Origin: Methanospirillum stamsii
GTDB taxonomy: Archaea; Halobacteriota; Methanomicrobia; Methanomicrobiales; Methanospirillaceae
Direction: 5' to 3'
Length of the DNA: 64,000 nucleotides
Assembly (NCBI RefSeq): GCF_046244385.1
Contig: NZ_CP176366.1
Coordinates: 1,488,001-1,552,000, forward strand
In this document: positions 25,958-35,291 of the stretch, in pieces
Numbering within the stretch: the first letter of the stretch is position 1
How the letters are laid out: each line of letters starts with the position of its first letter
The notes under the pieces: generated by a model
What the model was told of the DNA's origin: nothing
Database searches by the model: none
Seen by the model: the letters and a program-made list of their open reading frames with translations, nothing else
Position numbers and translations under genes: made by a program

Positions 25958-27166
25958 TTGAAGAGAAGTGGTTTATTGAATTTTTCAGAAAAGAGGATTC
26001 TACTAACCGGGGCAGATGGCTTTTTAGGACATCATCTGCAAAAATCCTTTCTTAGCCAGGGAGCTAAAATTTTTGGGCTATCCAGAAATAAAAAGCCGAG
26101 GAATCCGGTCTCTCATCCGAATAATACGATAATTATTGGAGACATTCTTTATTCAGATAATATTCATGATGCACTAAAAATTTCTGAACCAGATATTATC
26201 ATCCACCTCGCTGCCCAGTCACATGTTGGGGCCTCATTTCTTGATCCAGTTCAAACATGTGAAATTAATTGCAGAGGGACTACGAATCTTCTGGAAACTA
26301 TTCAAGGTTCCAAATACGATCCTCAAATAATTTTCCCAGGGTCTGCAGATGAATACGGACTTGTAATCAGTTCTCAAACACAATATGACAATATTTTAGC
26401 AGAAAATAAAAAAGTATTCCCAAACCCTACAAGGATTCCAGAGGTTCCGGTTTCTGAAGAAAATCCACTCCGCCCCGTTTCTCCTTATGGCATAAGTAAG
26501 GTATATGGGGATTTTATGATGCGATCATATCACAACTCGTATGGTATGAAGAATATTGTAATTAGATCATTTAACATTGAAGGGCAAGGAAGAGGAGAGA
26601 ATTTTGTAACCTCCACTCTGGCAAGGCAAATAATTGAATTTAAAAGAGGCCAGGTTTCATCTATTCAGATAGGAAATGTCGCAGTTTTCAGAGATTTTAC
26701 CCATGTTTCCGATGCCGTAGCGGGGTATTGCAGTGTCATTGATCGGGGACAGTATGGAGAAGTATATAATCTTGGTTCAATGCGAGCGACATCAATATTA
26801 ACTTATTTACTACATTCAATTGAAGCAGCAGGATATTCAGTCCTTTCTCTTTCATCCTATAATAATTCATTTTATTGTAAAGACCCACTGATTCTAAAAG
26901 ATTATGAATTGTTCGGAGTTCGGGGAGAATATTCAAAAATTGACCGGTTAATTGCGAACAATTTATCACTCTTTTCGCTTGGTTCAGGAGGAATAAATGT
27001 ATTAACAGATAAAGGAACCATACCTATTTCCATTGATCCAGAACGGTTTCGTCCTTCAGATAACCCATTTATTATCGCGGACATTAAAAAGATAAAAAAT
27101 CTGGGATATTTTCCCAGAATGTCAATACAAGAGGTTTGCAGAGATATTGTATGTTCATATGAATGA
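25958..27166 (+). CDS. NAD(P)-dependent sugar epimerase/reductase, long form
   Basis: 402 residues from TTG 25958; a TATA box (CTATATAAAAC) is at 25924-25934. Extended SDR fold: 'ILLTGADGFLGHHL' (about 15-28) and 'SPYGISKVYGDFM' with Tyr/Lys. It is about 80 residues longer than usual owing to an extra block at about 275-360, containing 'GSGGINVLTDKGTIPISID'. Beside gmd it may reduce the 4-keto sugar (rmd-like), but the insertion and divergence leave the substrate open. Confidence 0.75.
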   Translation: MKRSGLLNFSEKRILLTGADGFLGHHLQKSFLSQGAKIFGLSRNKKPRNPVSHPNNTIIIGDILYSDNIHDALKISEPDIIIHLAAQSHVGASFLDPVQTCEINCRGTTNLLETIQGSKYDPQIIFPGSADEYGLVISSQTQYDNILAENKKVFPNPTRIPEVPVSEENPLRPVSPYGISKVYGDFMMRSYHNSYGMKNIVIRSFNIEGQGRGENFVTSTLARQIIEFKRGQVSSIQIGNVAVFRDFTHVSDAVAGYCSVIDRGQYGEVYNLGSMRATSILTYLLHSIEAAGYSVLSLSSYNNSFYCKDPLILKDYELFGVRGEYSKIDRLIANNLSLFSLGSGGINVLTDKGTIPISIDPERFRPSDNPFIIADIKKIKNLGYFPRMSIQEVCRDIVCSYE

Positions 27167-27326
27167 ATTGTTTAACCGATTTAATTCTACTCATAATAAT
27201 TAATTCTCACCATTAGTGCCTTATTCTAACGTTGATCCTCATATCTCCGAAAAAATTTATAGTATAAATCCCCATGAGTGAATCATATTGATTATTCGTG
27301 AACCGAAATAGGTTGGCATAGAAAAA

Positions 27327-27535
27327 ATTGATCCTCAAAATTTCCGCCAGATGAACGTAGAGGCTCTATGTGCCGAACCCTCAATGGAAAAAAATCTAAT
27401 AGGCTAACAATCAGATTTAATAAACTCAAAAATGATTATTTCGAATTCTTTTGTGAGCGCTGTCGGAGTAAATCCTATTGGTGAAGGAGAAGATAATCTG
27501 GAAAATCTTTCCGTACCAGTAATGGGAAAGAGAGT
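27327..27535 (+). pseudogene. Degraded 3' end of a second gmd gene
   Basis: The stretch reads 'KIDPQNFRQMNVEALCAEPS', with several stops and shifts further on, then 'PIGEGEDNLENLSVP'. These match 'KIDPKYFRPTEVEALQADPS' and 'PVGEGDEIIRKEFPYRWW' at the end of the intact gmd. The rest of that gene is gone. It fills most of the 430-base gap after the 402-residue gene. Confidence 0.75.
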
Positions 27536-27597
27536 TAATAATTACTACAGATTTTTAATTTTTTTGTTCTCCCATAAAATAATGGAATAATATAATC

Positions 27598-28662
27598 ATG
27601 AAAATTGGTATTTTTCACGATTTTTTCGGAGCAGTAGGGGGAGGGGAAAAAACAGTCCTCGTTCTCGCGGACATATTACATGCAGATATCATCACCACCG
27701 ATACTGATGCACTTCAGGTCTTAAAGTCAACAACTCCGGTGCAATCCCTTCATAGAACGGTAAAAGTGCCGCCATTGAAACAGATTTCAGCGTCTTTGTA
27801 TTTTTCATTGGCAGATTATCGGGATGATTATGACTTTTTTATTTTTACCGGCAACTGGAGTATTCACGCTGCAGCGATTCATCACCCAAATATGTGGTAC
27901 TGTTTTACTCCGGTTCGTGCATTTTATGATAATTACATGAATTTTAAATCCAAACTAGGTCCTGTAAGGGGAGCCCTTTTTTCTTCATGGGCACATTTGC
28001 ATCGACCCTGGAATCAGAGGGCTGTTGAAAATATCAATACCATCGTTTCAATTTCAAAGACCGTATCTGACCGGGTGAAAGAGTTTCATAACCGGGATAC
28101 ACCGGTTATTTATCCACCAGTGGACATCTCCCGCTATTCCTGCCGGGAGTATGGGGATTTTTGGTTATCTGTCAACCGGTTGTATCCGGAAAAGAGACTT
28201 GAACTGCAGATCGAAACCTTCCGATCATTACCTGATGAGAGACTTGTAATCGTAGGAGGGTATGCGAAGGGTGATCATGCTGCCGGATATGCAACAAGAA
28301 TCCTTGAAAACCTTCCATCAAATGTTACATACCTTGGTGAAGTGGGTGAAGAGGAAGTATTGGATCTGTATTCACGATGCAAGGGGCATATCACCACTGC
28401 GTTGCATGAAGATTTTGGTCTGACTCCGGTGGAGGCGATGGCTAGTGGGAAGCCTGTTGTGGCAGTGAATGAAGGTGGATTTCGGGAGACGGTTACCGAA
28501 AAGACTGGCATGCTTGTTCCTGCAGAAGTCTCTCATATTCGTGATGCAATTATGAAGGTTTCAGAATACCCAGAACATTACAGGGATGAGTGCATAAGGC
28601 AGGCAGAAAAATTTGATATTCCACGGTTTGAACGAGAGATAAGGGACATGATTCTCATTTAG
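27598..28662 (+). CDS. Family 4 glycosyltransferase
   Basis: 354 residues, GT-B fold. The N-terminal domain opens 'KIGIFHDFFGAVGGGEKTV' with the glycine-rich acceptor-side loop. The C-terminal nucleotide-sugar domain has 'LWLSVNRLYPEKR'-like sequence (about 185-200), 'HEDFGLTPVEAMASGKPVVA' (about 278-297; the E-x7-E motif) and 'NEGGFRETV'. It uses a retaining mechanism, probably on the cytoplasmic face. Placement just before wzm/wzt fits assembly of an exported polysaccharide. The sugar is unknown. Confidence 0.88.
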   Translation: MKIGIFHDFFGAVGGGEKTVLVLADILHADIITTDTDALQVLKSTTPVQSLHRTVKVPPLKQISASLYFSLADYRDDYDFFIFTGNWSIHAAAIHHPNMWYCFTPVRAFYDNYMNFKSKLGPVRGALFSSWAHLHRPWNQRAVENINTIVSISKTVSDRVKEFHNRDTPVIYPPVDISRYSCREYGDFWLSVNRLYPEKRLELQIETFRSLPDERLVIVGGYAKGDHAAGYATRILENLPSNVTYLGEVGEEEVLDLYSRCKGHITTALHEDFGLTPVEAMASGKPVVAVNEGGFRETVTEKTGMLVPAEVSHIRDAIMKVSEYPEHYRDECIRQAEKFDIPRFEREIRDMILI

Positions 28663-28776
28663 TATGGATTTTTTTATGAATTCTGAAGTTTATAGTACAC
28701 ATTATAAAAAATTGTTAATGCTCGTGATTAAATAATTCAAAAAACCAGAAAATATTCGAAAGGACCTAACAAAGAG

Positions 28777-29625
28777 ATGAAAGAAGAGACAGAGTGGACC
28801 ATGGAAATTCACTCCAGAAGTGGGTGGTTCAATATTGACCTTGCAGAATTATGGAGATATCGTGACCTCATTGTTCTTTTTGTTCGGAGAGAATTTGTTG
28901 CGGTATATAAGCAAACAATACTTGGTCCGGCATGGTTTTTATTGCCGCCGTTGTTTACTGCAATTGTATTTGCAATTATTTTTGGTTCCATAGCAAGAAT
29001 CCCAACAGATGGACAACCCCCGGTCCTCTTTTATCTTGCAGGTATCATCGCATGGACATACTTTTCCAACTGCATGACTGCCACATCAAATACGTTCATA
29101 GCTAATTCGGGCATTTTTGGGAAGGTTTATTTTCCCCGGCTGGTCATTCCAGTTTCGATAGTAATTGTAAATATCTTTTCATTTTTGATCCAGTTTGGAC
29201 TTTTTTTGATAATTTATCTGTATTATCTTATTTCTGGTGCCCCAATATCGCCCAATATCTGGCTGTGCCTGGTTCCATTTCTTCTTATTCAGATGGCAGC
29301 ATTGGGACTTGGTATGGGAATTCTCGTATCAAGTCTTACCACCCGGTATCGTGATCTCACTTTTGCACTAGGATGCGGTATTCAACTCTGGATGTACGCG
29401 ACTCCCATTGTCTATCCCTTATCTCAAGTACCACATCAATGGATATGGCTCATTAGTTTAAACCCCATGACAGCCGTTGTTGAATCATTCAGATTTGCCT
29501 TTCTTGGCAGCGGAATGATCCAGTCCTGGCAGATAGTATTGAGTCTTATAATAACAGCATTCATATTATTCCTTGGAATCCTGTTCTTTAGTAAAGTAGA
29601 AAGATCGTTCATGGATACTGTGTGA
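28777..29625 (+). CDS. wzm: Polysaccharide ABC-transporter permease (Wzm type)
   Basis: 282 residues with six hydrophobic segments and the ABC-2 arrangement. A cytoplasmic N-terminus containing 'ELWRYRDLIVLFVRREF' (amphipathic coupling helix) precedes TM1. Wzm pairs with Wzt to export lipid-linked glycan. The start may be ATG 28777 or ATG 28801. Its stop overlaps the GTG that precedes wzt. Confidence 0.88.
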   Translation: MKEETEWTMEIHSRSGWFNIDLAELWRYRDLIVLFVRREFVAVYKQTILGPAWFLLPPLFTAIVFAIIFGSIARIPTDGQPPVLFYLAGIIAWTYFSNCMTATSNTFIANSGIFGKVYFPRLVIPVSIVIVNIFSFLIQFGLFLIIYLYYLISGAPISPNIWLCLVPFLLIQMAALGLGMGILVSSLTTRYRDLTFALGCGIQLWMYATPIVYPLSQVPHQWIWLISLNPMTAVVESFRFAFLGSGMIQSWQIVLSLIITAFILFLGILFFSKVERSFMDTV

Positions 29626-29630
29626 AGATC

Positions 29631-30950
29631 ATGAGTGAAATTGTCATTAAAGTTGAAAATATTTCTAAATTATATCGACTCGGAATAATTAGTCATAATA
29701 CTTTGTACCAGGATATCCAGAGTAAATGGGCACGGATTCGGGGTGCGGAGGATCCGAACACACAGATTGACCAATTGAATTCAGGTTTAAAAAATAATGA
29801 GTGCGAATGTTTCTGGGCTTTAAAGAATATCTCTTTTGATGTTCGGAAGGGTGAGATTTTAGGGATCATCGGGAGAAATGGTGCAGGAAAATCCACTCTT
29901 TTAAAGATTCTTTCACGTGTTACCGCACCAACAGAGGGCAAAATTAAGATTAAAGGCCGGATTGCCAGTCTTCTTGAAGTAGGGACCGGGTTTCATCCTG
30001 AGCTTACCGGAAGAGAAAATGTGTTCCTCAACGGGGCAATTTTGGGGATGACAAAGCAGGAGATCAATGAGAAGTTTGATGATATCGTTGCATTTGCCGA
30101 AGTAGAGAAATTTATTGACACTCCGGTTAAACGGTATTCAAGCGGGATGTATGTCAGGCTTGCATTTGCAGTTGCAGCACATTTAGAACCTGAAATTTTA
30201 ATTGTTGACGAGGTTCTTGCGGTTGGTGATGCCAGGTTTCAAAAGAAATGTATTGGGAAAATGGGAGAGGTTGCAGGGGAAGGAAGGACCGTGTTATTTG
30301 TCAGTCATAATATGAATGCAGTAAAAAACCTCTGCGGAAAAGTCATTTTGCTCGAAGCAGGGAATCTCGTCTATGAGGGTGATACTCATAAGGGTATTGC
30401 GCAATATGTTAATGAGGATAGAATTGAAACTACCACATTGGATGAAGAATACCTAAATTCTATTATGACCGGATTAATTTTAGAGAGAAATCCTACAATC
30501 CGGTTTCAGCAGATAACAATATCCGATATGAATGGTAATGAGCGAGCTACCTTTCGTTCTGATGAAGAGATTAAAATTACGATGAGATACAGATGTTATA
30601 CCAAAGTTACAAATTTGCGATTGCTCATTACGGTATTGGATAGTGAAGGAAACCGGATAATGAATACCCTAAATTATGATGATGAATCTGAATTAGTCTC
30701 AATGCCTCGGGAACCGGGGACTTATGAAACTATATGTAGATTTCAAAAGAATATTTTTGGAGAGGGGCATATTTTCTTTACTTTTGGACTAATTAATGGA
30801 GATTTAGAGCATGTCACAATACAGAAAGGTTTTCATATTAAAATTTCATTTTACCCATATAGTTCATGTAATGAAAAACTTTTTGAATTTGTGAATATTC
30901 GGCCATTAATGAGTTGGAGAACAAAAAACTCATTAAGAGAAATTGTGTGA
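29631..30950 (+). CDS. wzt: Polysaccharide ABC-transporter ATPase with C-terminal glycan-binding domain (Wzt type)
   Basis: Walker A 'GRNGAGKSTLLK' (about 83), signature 'YSSGMYVRLAFAVA' (about 182) and Walker B 'ILIVDEVLAVGD' (about 202) define the ATPase half. Residues about 280-439 form a beta-sandwich of the Wzt C-terminal type ('RATFRSDEEIKITMRYRC'), which in bacteria reads the terminal modification of the chain before export. Start ATG 29631 is preferred; GTG 29622 overlaps the wzm stop and is also possible. The extra domain implies the exported chain carries a specific cap. Confidence 0.9.
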   Translation: MSEIVIKVENISKLYRLGIISHNTLYQDIQSKWARIRGAEDPNTQIDQLNSGLKNNECECFWALKNISFDVRKGEILGIIGRNGAGKSTLLKILSRVTAPTEGKIKIKGRIASLLEVGTGFHPELTGRENVFLNGAILGMTKQEINEKFDDIVAFAEVEKFIDTPVKRYSSGMYVRLAFAVAAHLEPEILIVDEVLAVGDARFQKKCIGKMGEVAGEGRTVLFVSHNMNAVKNLCGKVILLEAGNLVYEGDTHKGIAQYVNEDRIETTTLDEEYLNSIMTGLILERNPTIRFQQITISDMNGNERATFRSDEEIKITMRYRCYTKVTNLRLLITVLDSEGNRIMNTLNYDDESELVSMPREPGTYETICRFQKNIFGEGHIFFTFGLINGDLEHVTIQKGFHIKISFYPYSSCNEKLFEFVNIRPLMSWRTKNSLREIV

Positions 30951-31100
30951 TGATTTTATATTAATGAAATTTTATAATGATGCTACAGATTATTTTTATT
31001 AATTTATTGGTTTTTTGAAGAGCGTTTTTTTTCAGATTAGTAAACTAAAAATTATGCCGATTTACTAATTTACTGTAATACAAAAGAAAAGGAGGTTCAG

Positions 31101-32147
31101 ATGCAAGATTATGAAAAATTTATCTGTATCGATAATCGAAAAAAAGCAAAAATTAACAACAAATATTTACGTTTTTGTCAACAGTTGGAATATTGGGATG
31201 GTAACACATTTTATGGTATAGGTAATATCTTAAAAAAGTACGCTGGGCTCCCATTATTCTTTCCACTAAATTTTCGCATTCAACATGGAATGGTATTTTT
31301 TGATTTATTAAATAGCCCTCAATCACTTAAAGAAAATACAGATTTTTATATTTCACAAGATATAAATTGCAAATTTTTAGTTTTTAATGAAAAATTGAAT
31401 AAATTCTTTCGAAATAATTATTACGAAAATATTCGTACAATAGGTGCTCCGATAATTTATTTGGAAGAATACATAAAATCTAAAATAGATTCAGAAAAAA
31501 AAGGGACGATTGTATTCCCACACCATGGTATTGAACAGATCGATGTCATAATCGATTACAATGAATACATTGAGAAACTCTGTAATCTGCCTCCAAAATT
31601 TCATCCTATCACTATTTGTATGCATTACATAGATATTCAAAGGGGTTATGCGAATCCATTTTTAGAAAATGGATTTAAGGTAATTTGTAATGGCAATTTA
31701 CGAAATCCATATTTTTTGTACAATTTCATTGATAATTGTTCCTCATTTGAATATGTAACAACAAATAAAATCACCTCTTCAGCATTATATTATGCAATTT
31801 TTCTCGGCTTAAAAGGGTTTATTTATGGGCCTGATTCAAAAATGAAAAGTTTATCCACCCTTTATTCCAATTCAGTACAAGAAATCATTAAAGATTTTCC
31901 CTATGAATTTCCCATTACCTCTGTAGAGGATTATCAGAGACAAATAGAAATTAGTCAAAAAGAATTGGGAGTAAATATTCGTCTTTCAAAAAAAGAAATG
32001 AGAAGTTTATTAATTAGAGGAATTAGTATTGAATTTATTATGAACTACCTATTTTTTGTTGTGAATTTTATCTCAAACCAAAGTTTTAAGAAAATTGGAA
32101 TAGAAATTTTGATACGGTTCAAAAATTTTCTAACTCATTTTATATAA
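31101..32147 (+). CDS. Uncharacterised glycan-island protein
   Basis: 348 residues, clearly AT-rich. I recognise no family with certainty. 'GTIVFPHHGIEQIDVIIDY' in the middle (about 134-152), 'ALYYAIFLGLKGFIYGP' (about 226-242) and alternating strands and helices would fit a GT-B-like or polysaccharide-processing enzyme that checks a nucleotide-sugar site, but this is a guess. There is a hydrophobic stretch near the end ('FIMNYLFFVVNFI'). Good ribosome-binding site AGGAGG upstream (31090-31096). Confidence 0.6.
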   Translation: MQDYEKFICIDNRKKAKINNKYLRFCQQLEYWDGNTFYGIGNILKKYAGLPLFFPLNFRIQHGMVFFDLLNSPQSLKENTDFYISQDINCKFLVFNEKLNKFFRNNYYENIRTIGAPIIYLEEYIKSKIDSEKKGTIVFPHHGIEQIDVIIDYNEYIEKLCNLPPKFHPITICMHYIDIQRGYANPFLENGFKVICNGNLRNPYFLYNFIDNCSSFEYVTTNKITSSALYYAIFLGLKGFIYGPDSKMKSLSTLYSNSVQEIIKDFPYEFPITSVEDYQRQIEISQKELGVNIRLSKKEMRSLLIRGISIEFIMNYLFFVVNFISNQSFKKIGIEILIRFKNFLTHFI

Positions 32148-32190
32148 CGATGACGATAAATAAAATATTTTATGATAACGTACTATCTAG

Positions 32191-32394
32191 AAGAGGGTAA
32201 TTATTGGAAATGATGTATTAATCGGCACAATGGCAATAATTTTACGAGGAGTGACAATCGGTGATTCTGCGATCATTGGTGCAGGTTCCGTTGTAACAAA
32301 GGATGTCCCTCCATATACTATTGTTGCTGGGAACCCAGCAAAAATTATTCGAACAATATCAGATGAGGACGTTATATCTTCAGATCTATTTTGA
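32191..32394 (+). pseudogene. 3' fragment of a hexapeptide-repeat acetyltransferase
   Basis: 67 codons with no start: 'IIGNDVLIGTMAIILRGVTI' and 'GAGSVVTKDVPPYTIVAGNP' are left-handed beta-helix repeats from the end of a sugar O-acetyltransferase of the WbbJ/LacA type. An upstream in-frame TAG (32188) shows the 5' part is gone. Confidence 0.85.
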
Positions 32395-32497
32395 TTCCAT
32401 TGTTAGCAATCACCAATTCAGATAATAATTTACACCTCGTTTTACTCTCACCTATGAAAGATAATTTATTTAATAGTTTTTAAAAATAATTAGGTAT

Positions 32498-33451
32498 ATG
32501 AAATATTTTATTACTGGTGGAGCAGGGTTTATTGGAAGTAACCTCTGTGATCGAATATTAAAGAACGGGCATGAAGTTGTTGTTTTTGATAATTTTTCTA
32601 CCGGACTCAATGACTTTTTAGAGATATCAAGGAAAGATAAAAAATTTACTCTTATCAAAGGCGACTTACTGGATACAGAACAATTGAATAACGCAATCAT
32701 AGGTTCGGACTTTGTCTTCCATCTCGCTGCAAATGCAGATGTGCGATTCGGAACTGATCATCCATCAAAAGACCTTCAGCAGAACACCATTGCCACATTC
32801 AACATTCTGGAAGCAATGCGAGTAAACGGAATAAAGAAGATTGCATTTTCATCAACCGGTTCGGTATATGGCGAAGCATCAGTTATACCAACCCCGGAAG
32901 ATGCCCCTTTTCCTATCCAGACTTCCTTATATGGAGCATCCAAAATGGCCTGTGAAGGACTGATTGAGGCATATTGTGAAGGGTTTGGATTTCAATCATG
33001 GATATTCAGGTTTGTATCAATATTAGGAGAAAGATACACCCATGGACATGTTTTTGATTTTTACAGGCAACTTCTCGCTGATCCAACCGAGCTCAAAGTT
33101 CTCGGGGATGGACATCAGAAAAAATCATATCTTTATGTTCAGGATTGTATTGACGCAATACTGTGTGCTATTACTCATTCCAATGCGAACGTTAATATCT
33201 TCAATCTGGGCACGGATGAGTACTGCGAAGTAAACGACTCAATCTCCTGGATTTGTGAGCATATCGGTGTGAAACCCAAACGGGATTACACTGGTGGAGA
33301 AAGAGGATGGATAGGGGACAATCCATTCATATTTCTTGATTGTTCTAAAATCCGCTCTCTTGGGTGGAAACCAAAATATTCAATAAAAGAAGGTATCATA
33401 AAAACAATGGAATACCTGGAGAAAAACCAGTGGGTTTTCGAGAAACGATGA
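32498..33451 (+). CDS. NAD-dependent nucleotide-sugar epimerase (GalE-like)
   Basis: 317 residues, extended SDR. 'FITGGAGFIGSNLCDRI' (about 4-20), 'LAANADVRFG', 'STGSVYGEA' and 'YGASKMACEG' (catalytic Tyr/Lys) are all in place. It probably interconverts a UDP- or GDP-sugar at C4; the substrate is not readable. It begins a tight plus-strand operon: the next four genes overlap as ATGA or similar through 36271. Confidence 0.85.
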   Translation: MKYFITGGAGFIGSNLCDRILKNGHEVVVFDNFSTGLNDFLEISRKDKKFTLIKGDLLDTEQLNNAIIGSDFVFHLAANADVRFGTDHPSKDLQQNTIATFNILEAMRVNGIKKIAFSSTGSVYGEASVIPTPEDAPFPIQTSLYGASKMACEGLIEAYCEGFGFQSWIFRFVSILGERYTHGHVFDFYRQLLADPTELKVLGDGHQKKSYLYVQDCIDAILCAITHSNANVNIFNLGTDEYCEVNDSISWICEHIGVKPKRDYTGGERGWIGDNPFIFLDCSKIRSLGWKPKYSIKEGIIKTMEYLEKNQWVFEKR

Positions 33452-34311
33452 AGAGACAACAATCCCTGGTACTGATAACCGGGGCAACACGAGGGCTTGG
33501 AAATCAGATTGCCCACCATTTTTTTGAGTCAGGTTCAGATCTCATCCTTATCGCCCGTAATTATTCTGAACTCCAGAAGATGAAAGATACTTTTTTGTCC
33601 ACAACGAAGTCTGAACAGAGAATTTTCATATTTTCTTTTGATTTGGCTGAAACAGAGTTATTACCGGCCCTCATCAAAGAAATCATTGAAAAGTGTGGGG
33701 ATCCAGATATTGTCATCAATAATGCTGCTAGTCAAGGCCCTGTCGGACCTATTTATGAGAATGACTGGACAGAATGGGAGAGATGTATGAAAACATGTCT
33801 CATAGCTCCTGTTCAGTTATGTAAAGGGTTTATTCCAGGCATGATAGAGAATCATTATGGCAGGATCATCAATATATCAGGAGGAGGAGCAACTTCCCCA
33901 CGACCAAATTTCTCCAGTTATGCCACTGCCAAAGCTGGTCTTGTCCGGTTTTCAGAGACCACTGCATGCGAATTATTACCCCACGGCATTACTGTGAATT
34001 GTGTTGCACCGGGGATTATGTATAGTGACCTGACTTGCAACATCATTAAAGCGGGAAAAAGATCTGCCGGTGATTCAGAATATGACAATGCAATAAATCT
34101 TCAATTACACAATACCCACAATGAAGAGATTGCGGCAGAATTGGTGTATTTCTTAACGAGTATTGAATGCAGCACAATAACCGGTAAATTGATCAGTGCG
34201 GTGTGGGATCCATGGAAAGAACTCCCAAAATATTCGGATATATTATCACAAACAGATATCTATACCTTGAGGAGAATTATTCCAGCGGATAGAAATCTAA
34301 CGATTGAATGA
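33448..34311 (+). CDS. Short-chain dehydrogenase/reductase
   Basis: 287 residues from ATG 33448 (overlapping the previous stop as ATGA; the open frame before it, from 33364, overlaps the epimerase and is not used). Classical SDR: 'LITGATRGLGNQIAHHF' cofactor motif, 'NNAASQGPVG', Ser in 'IINISGGGATSPR' and 'YATAKAGL' (YxxxK). It may reduce a keto-sugar together with the next gene's oxidoreductase. Confidence 0.85.
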   Translation: MKRQQSLVLITGATRGLGNQIAHHFFESGSDLILIARNYSELQKMKDTFLSTTKSEQRIFIFSFDLAETELLPALIKEIIEKCGDPDIVINNAASQGPVGPIYENDWTEWERCMKTCLIAPVQLCKGFIPGMIENHYGRIINISGGGATSPRPNFSSYATAKAGLVRFSETTACELLPHGITVNCVAPGIMYSDLTCNIIKAGKRSAGDSEYDNAINLQLHNTHNEEIAAELVYFLTSIECSTITGKLISAVWDPWKELPKYSDILSQTDIYTLRRIIPADRNLTIE

Positions 34312-35291
34312 TCATTATGAAAGTTGGAATTATTGGTTGTGGAGTAATTGGCCATAAGAGGGCAGAATCTCTCGCATCCGGATATTTATGTGCAGTCTCC
34401 GATATCTCATCAGAGAGGGCAAATTCCCTGGCCGGGAAATATCCAGGTGTCAGGGTGGAAACAGACTGGCAATCTGTCATCAAAGATCCAGAAATTGATC
34501 TTGTTATCATATCTACCTCAAATAACTGGCTGGCACCGATAACCCTGGAAGCTGTATTCGCAGGAAAACATGTACTCGTAGAAAAACCTGCTGCCCGCCA
34601 TTATTTAGAATTTGATCCCATTATTGAAGCGATGGAAGAGAGTAAAAGCAAGGTCACCGTAGGATATAACCTTCGATTCCATCCAGCCCTCAAAAAAGCC
34701 CATTCAATCATAGAAAGGGGGGAATTGGGCAACATAATGTATATAAGGGGAAGATACGGGCATGGTGGAAGACCCGGATATGAAAAGGAATGGCGGGCTG
34801 ACCCGGAGATATCAGGAGGGGGAGAACTCCTTGATCAGGGGGTCCATCTCATTGATTTATCTCGTTGGTTTTTAGGTGATTTCACGAAGATCCATGGATC
34901 TATTCGGACGTATTTTTGGAATATGCCAGTCGAAGATAATGGATTTATGTATCTTGAAACTGCGCAGGGTCAGATTGCATGGCTGCAGGTAAGTTGTACT
35001 GAATGGAAAAATCTATTTTCCTATGAAATTTTTTGTGAACATGGAAAACTCCAAATTGATGGAATTGGAGGGAGTTATGGAACTGAACGACTTACCTGCT
35101 ACAAGATGCTCCCCCAGATGGGACCTCCTGAAACAACCATTTGGGAGTACCCATTTCCAGATAATTCATGGAAAGAGGAATTTATGGATTTTGAACAGAA
35201 AATTTTAACAAATAAAAACCCGGACCCGGGTATCCGGGATGCACGTGAAGCTCTTAAAGTAGTCTCCACCATTTATAAAGAACACATATGA
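34308..35291 (+). CDS. Gfo/Idh/MocA-family oxidoreductase
   Basis: 327 residues. Rossmann domain at the start ('KVGIIGCGVIGHKRAESL'), the 'VEKPAA' motif with the catalytic Lys (about 91-96), and 'GELLDQGVHLIDLSRWF' (about 171-187) in the substrate domain. The family oxidises or reduces sugar ring hydroxyls or keto groups. ATGA overlaps join it to the genes on both sides, so it belongs to the heptose-linked operon. Start 34308 or ATG 34317. Confidence 0.88.
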   Translation: MIIMKVGIIGCGVIGHKRAESLASGYLCAVSDISSERANSLAGKYPGVRVETDWQSVIKDPEIDLVIISTSNNWLAPITLEAVFAGKHVLVEKPAARHYLEFDPIIEAMEESKSKVTVGYNLRFHPALKKAHSIIERGELGNIMYIRGRYGHGGRPGYEKEWRADPEISGGGELLDQGVHLIDLSRWFLGDFTKIHGSIRTYFWNMPVEDNGFMYLETAQGQIAWLQVSCTEWKNLFSYEIFCEHGKLQIDGIGGSYGTERLTCYKMLPQMGPPETTIWEYPFPDNSWKEEFMDFEQKILTNKNPDPGIRDAREALKVVSTIYKEHI

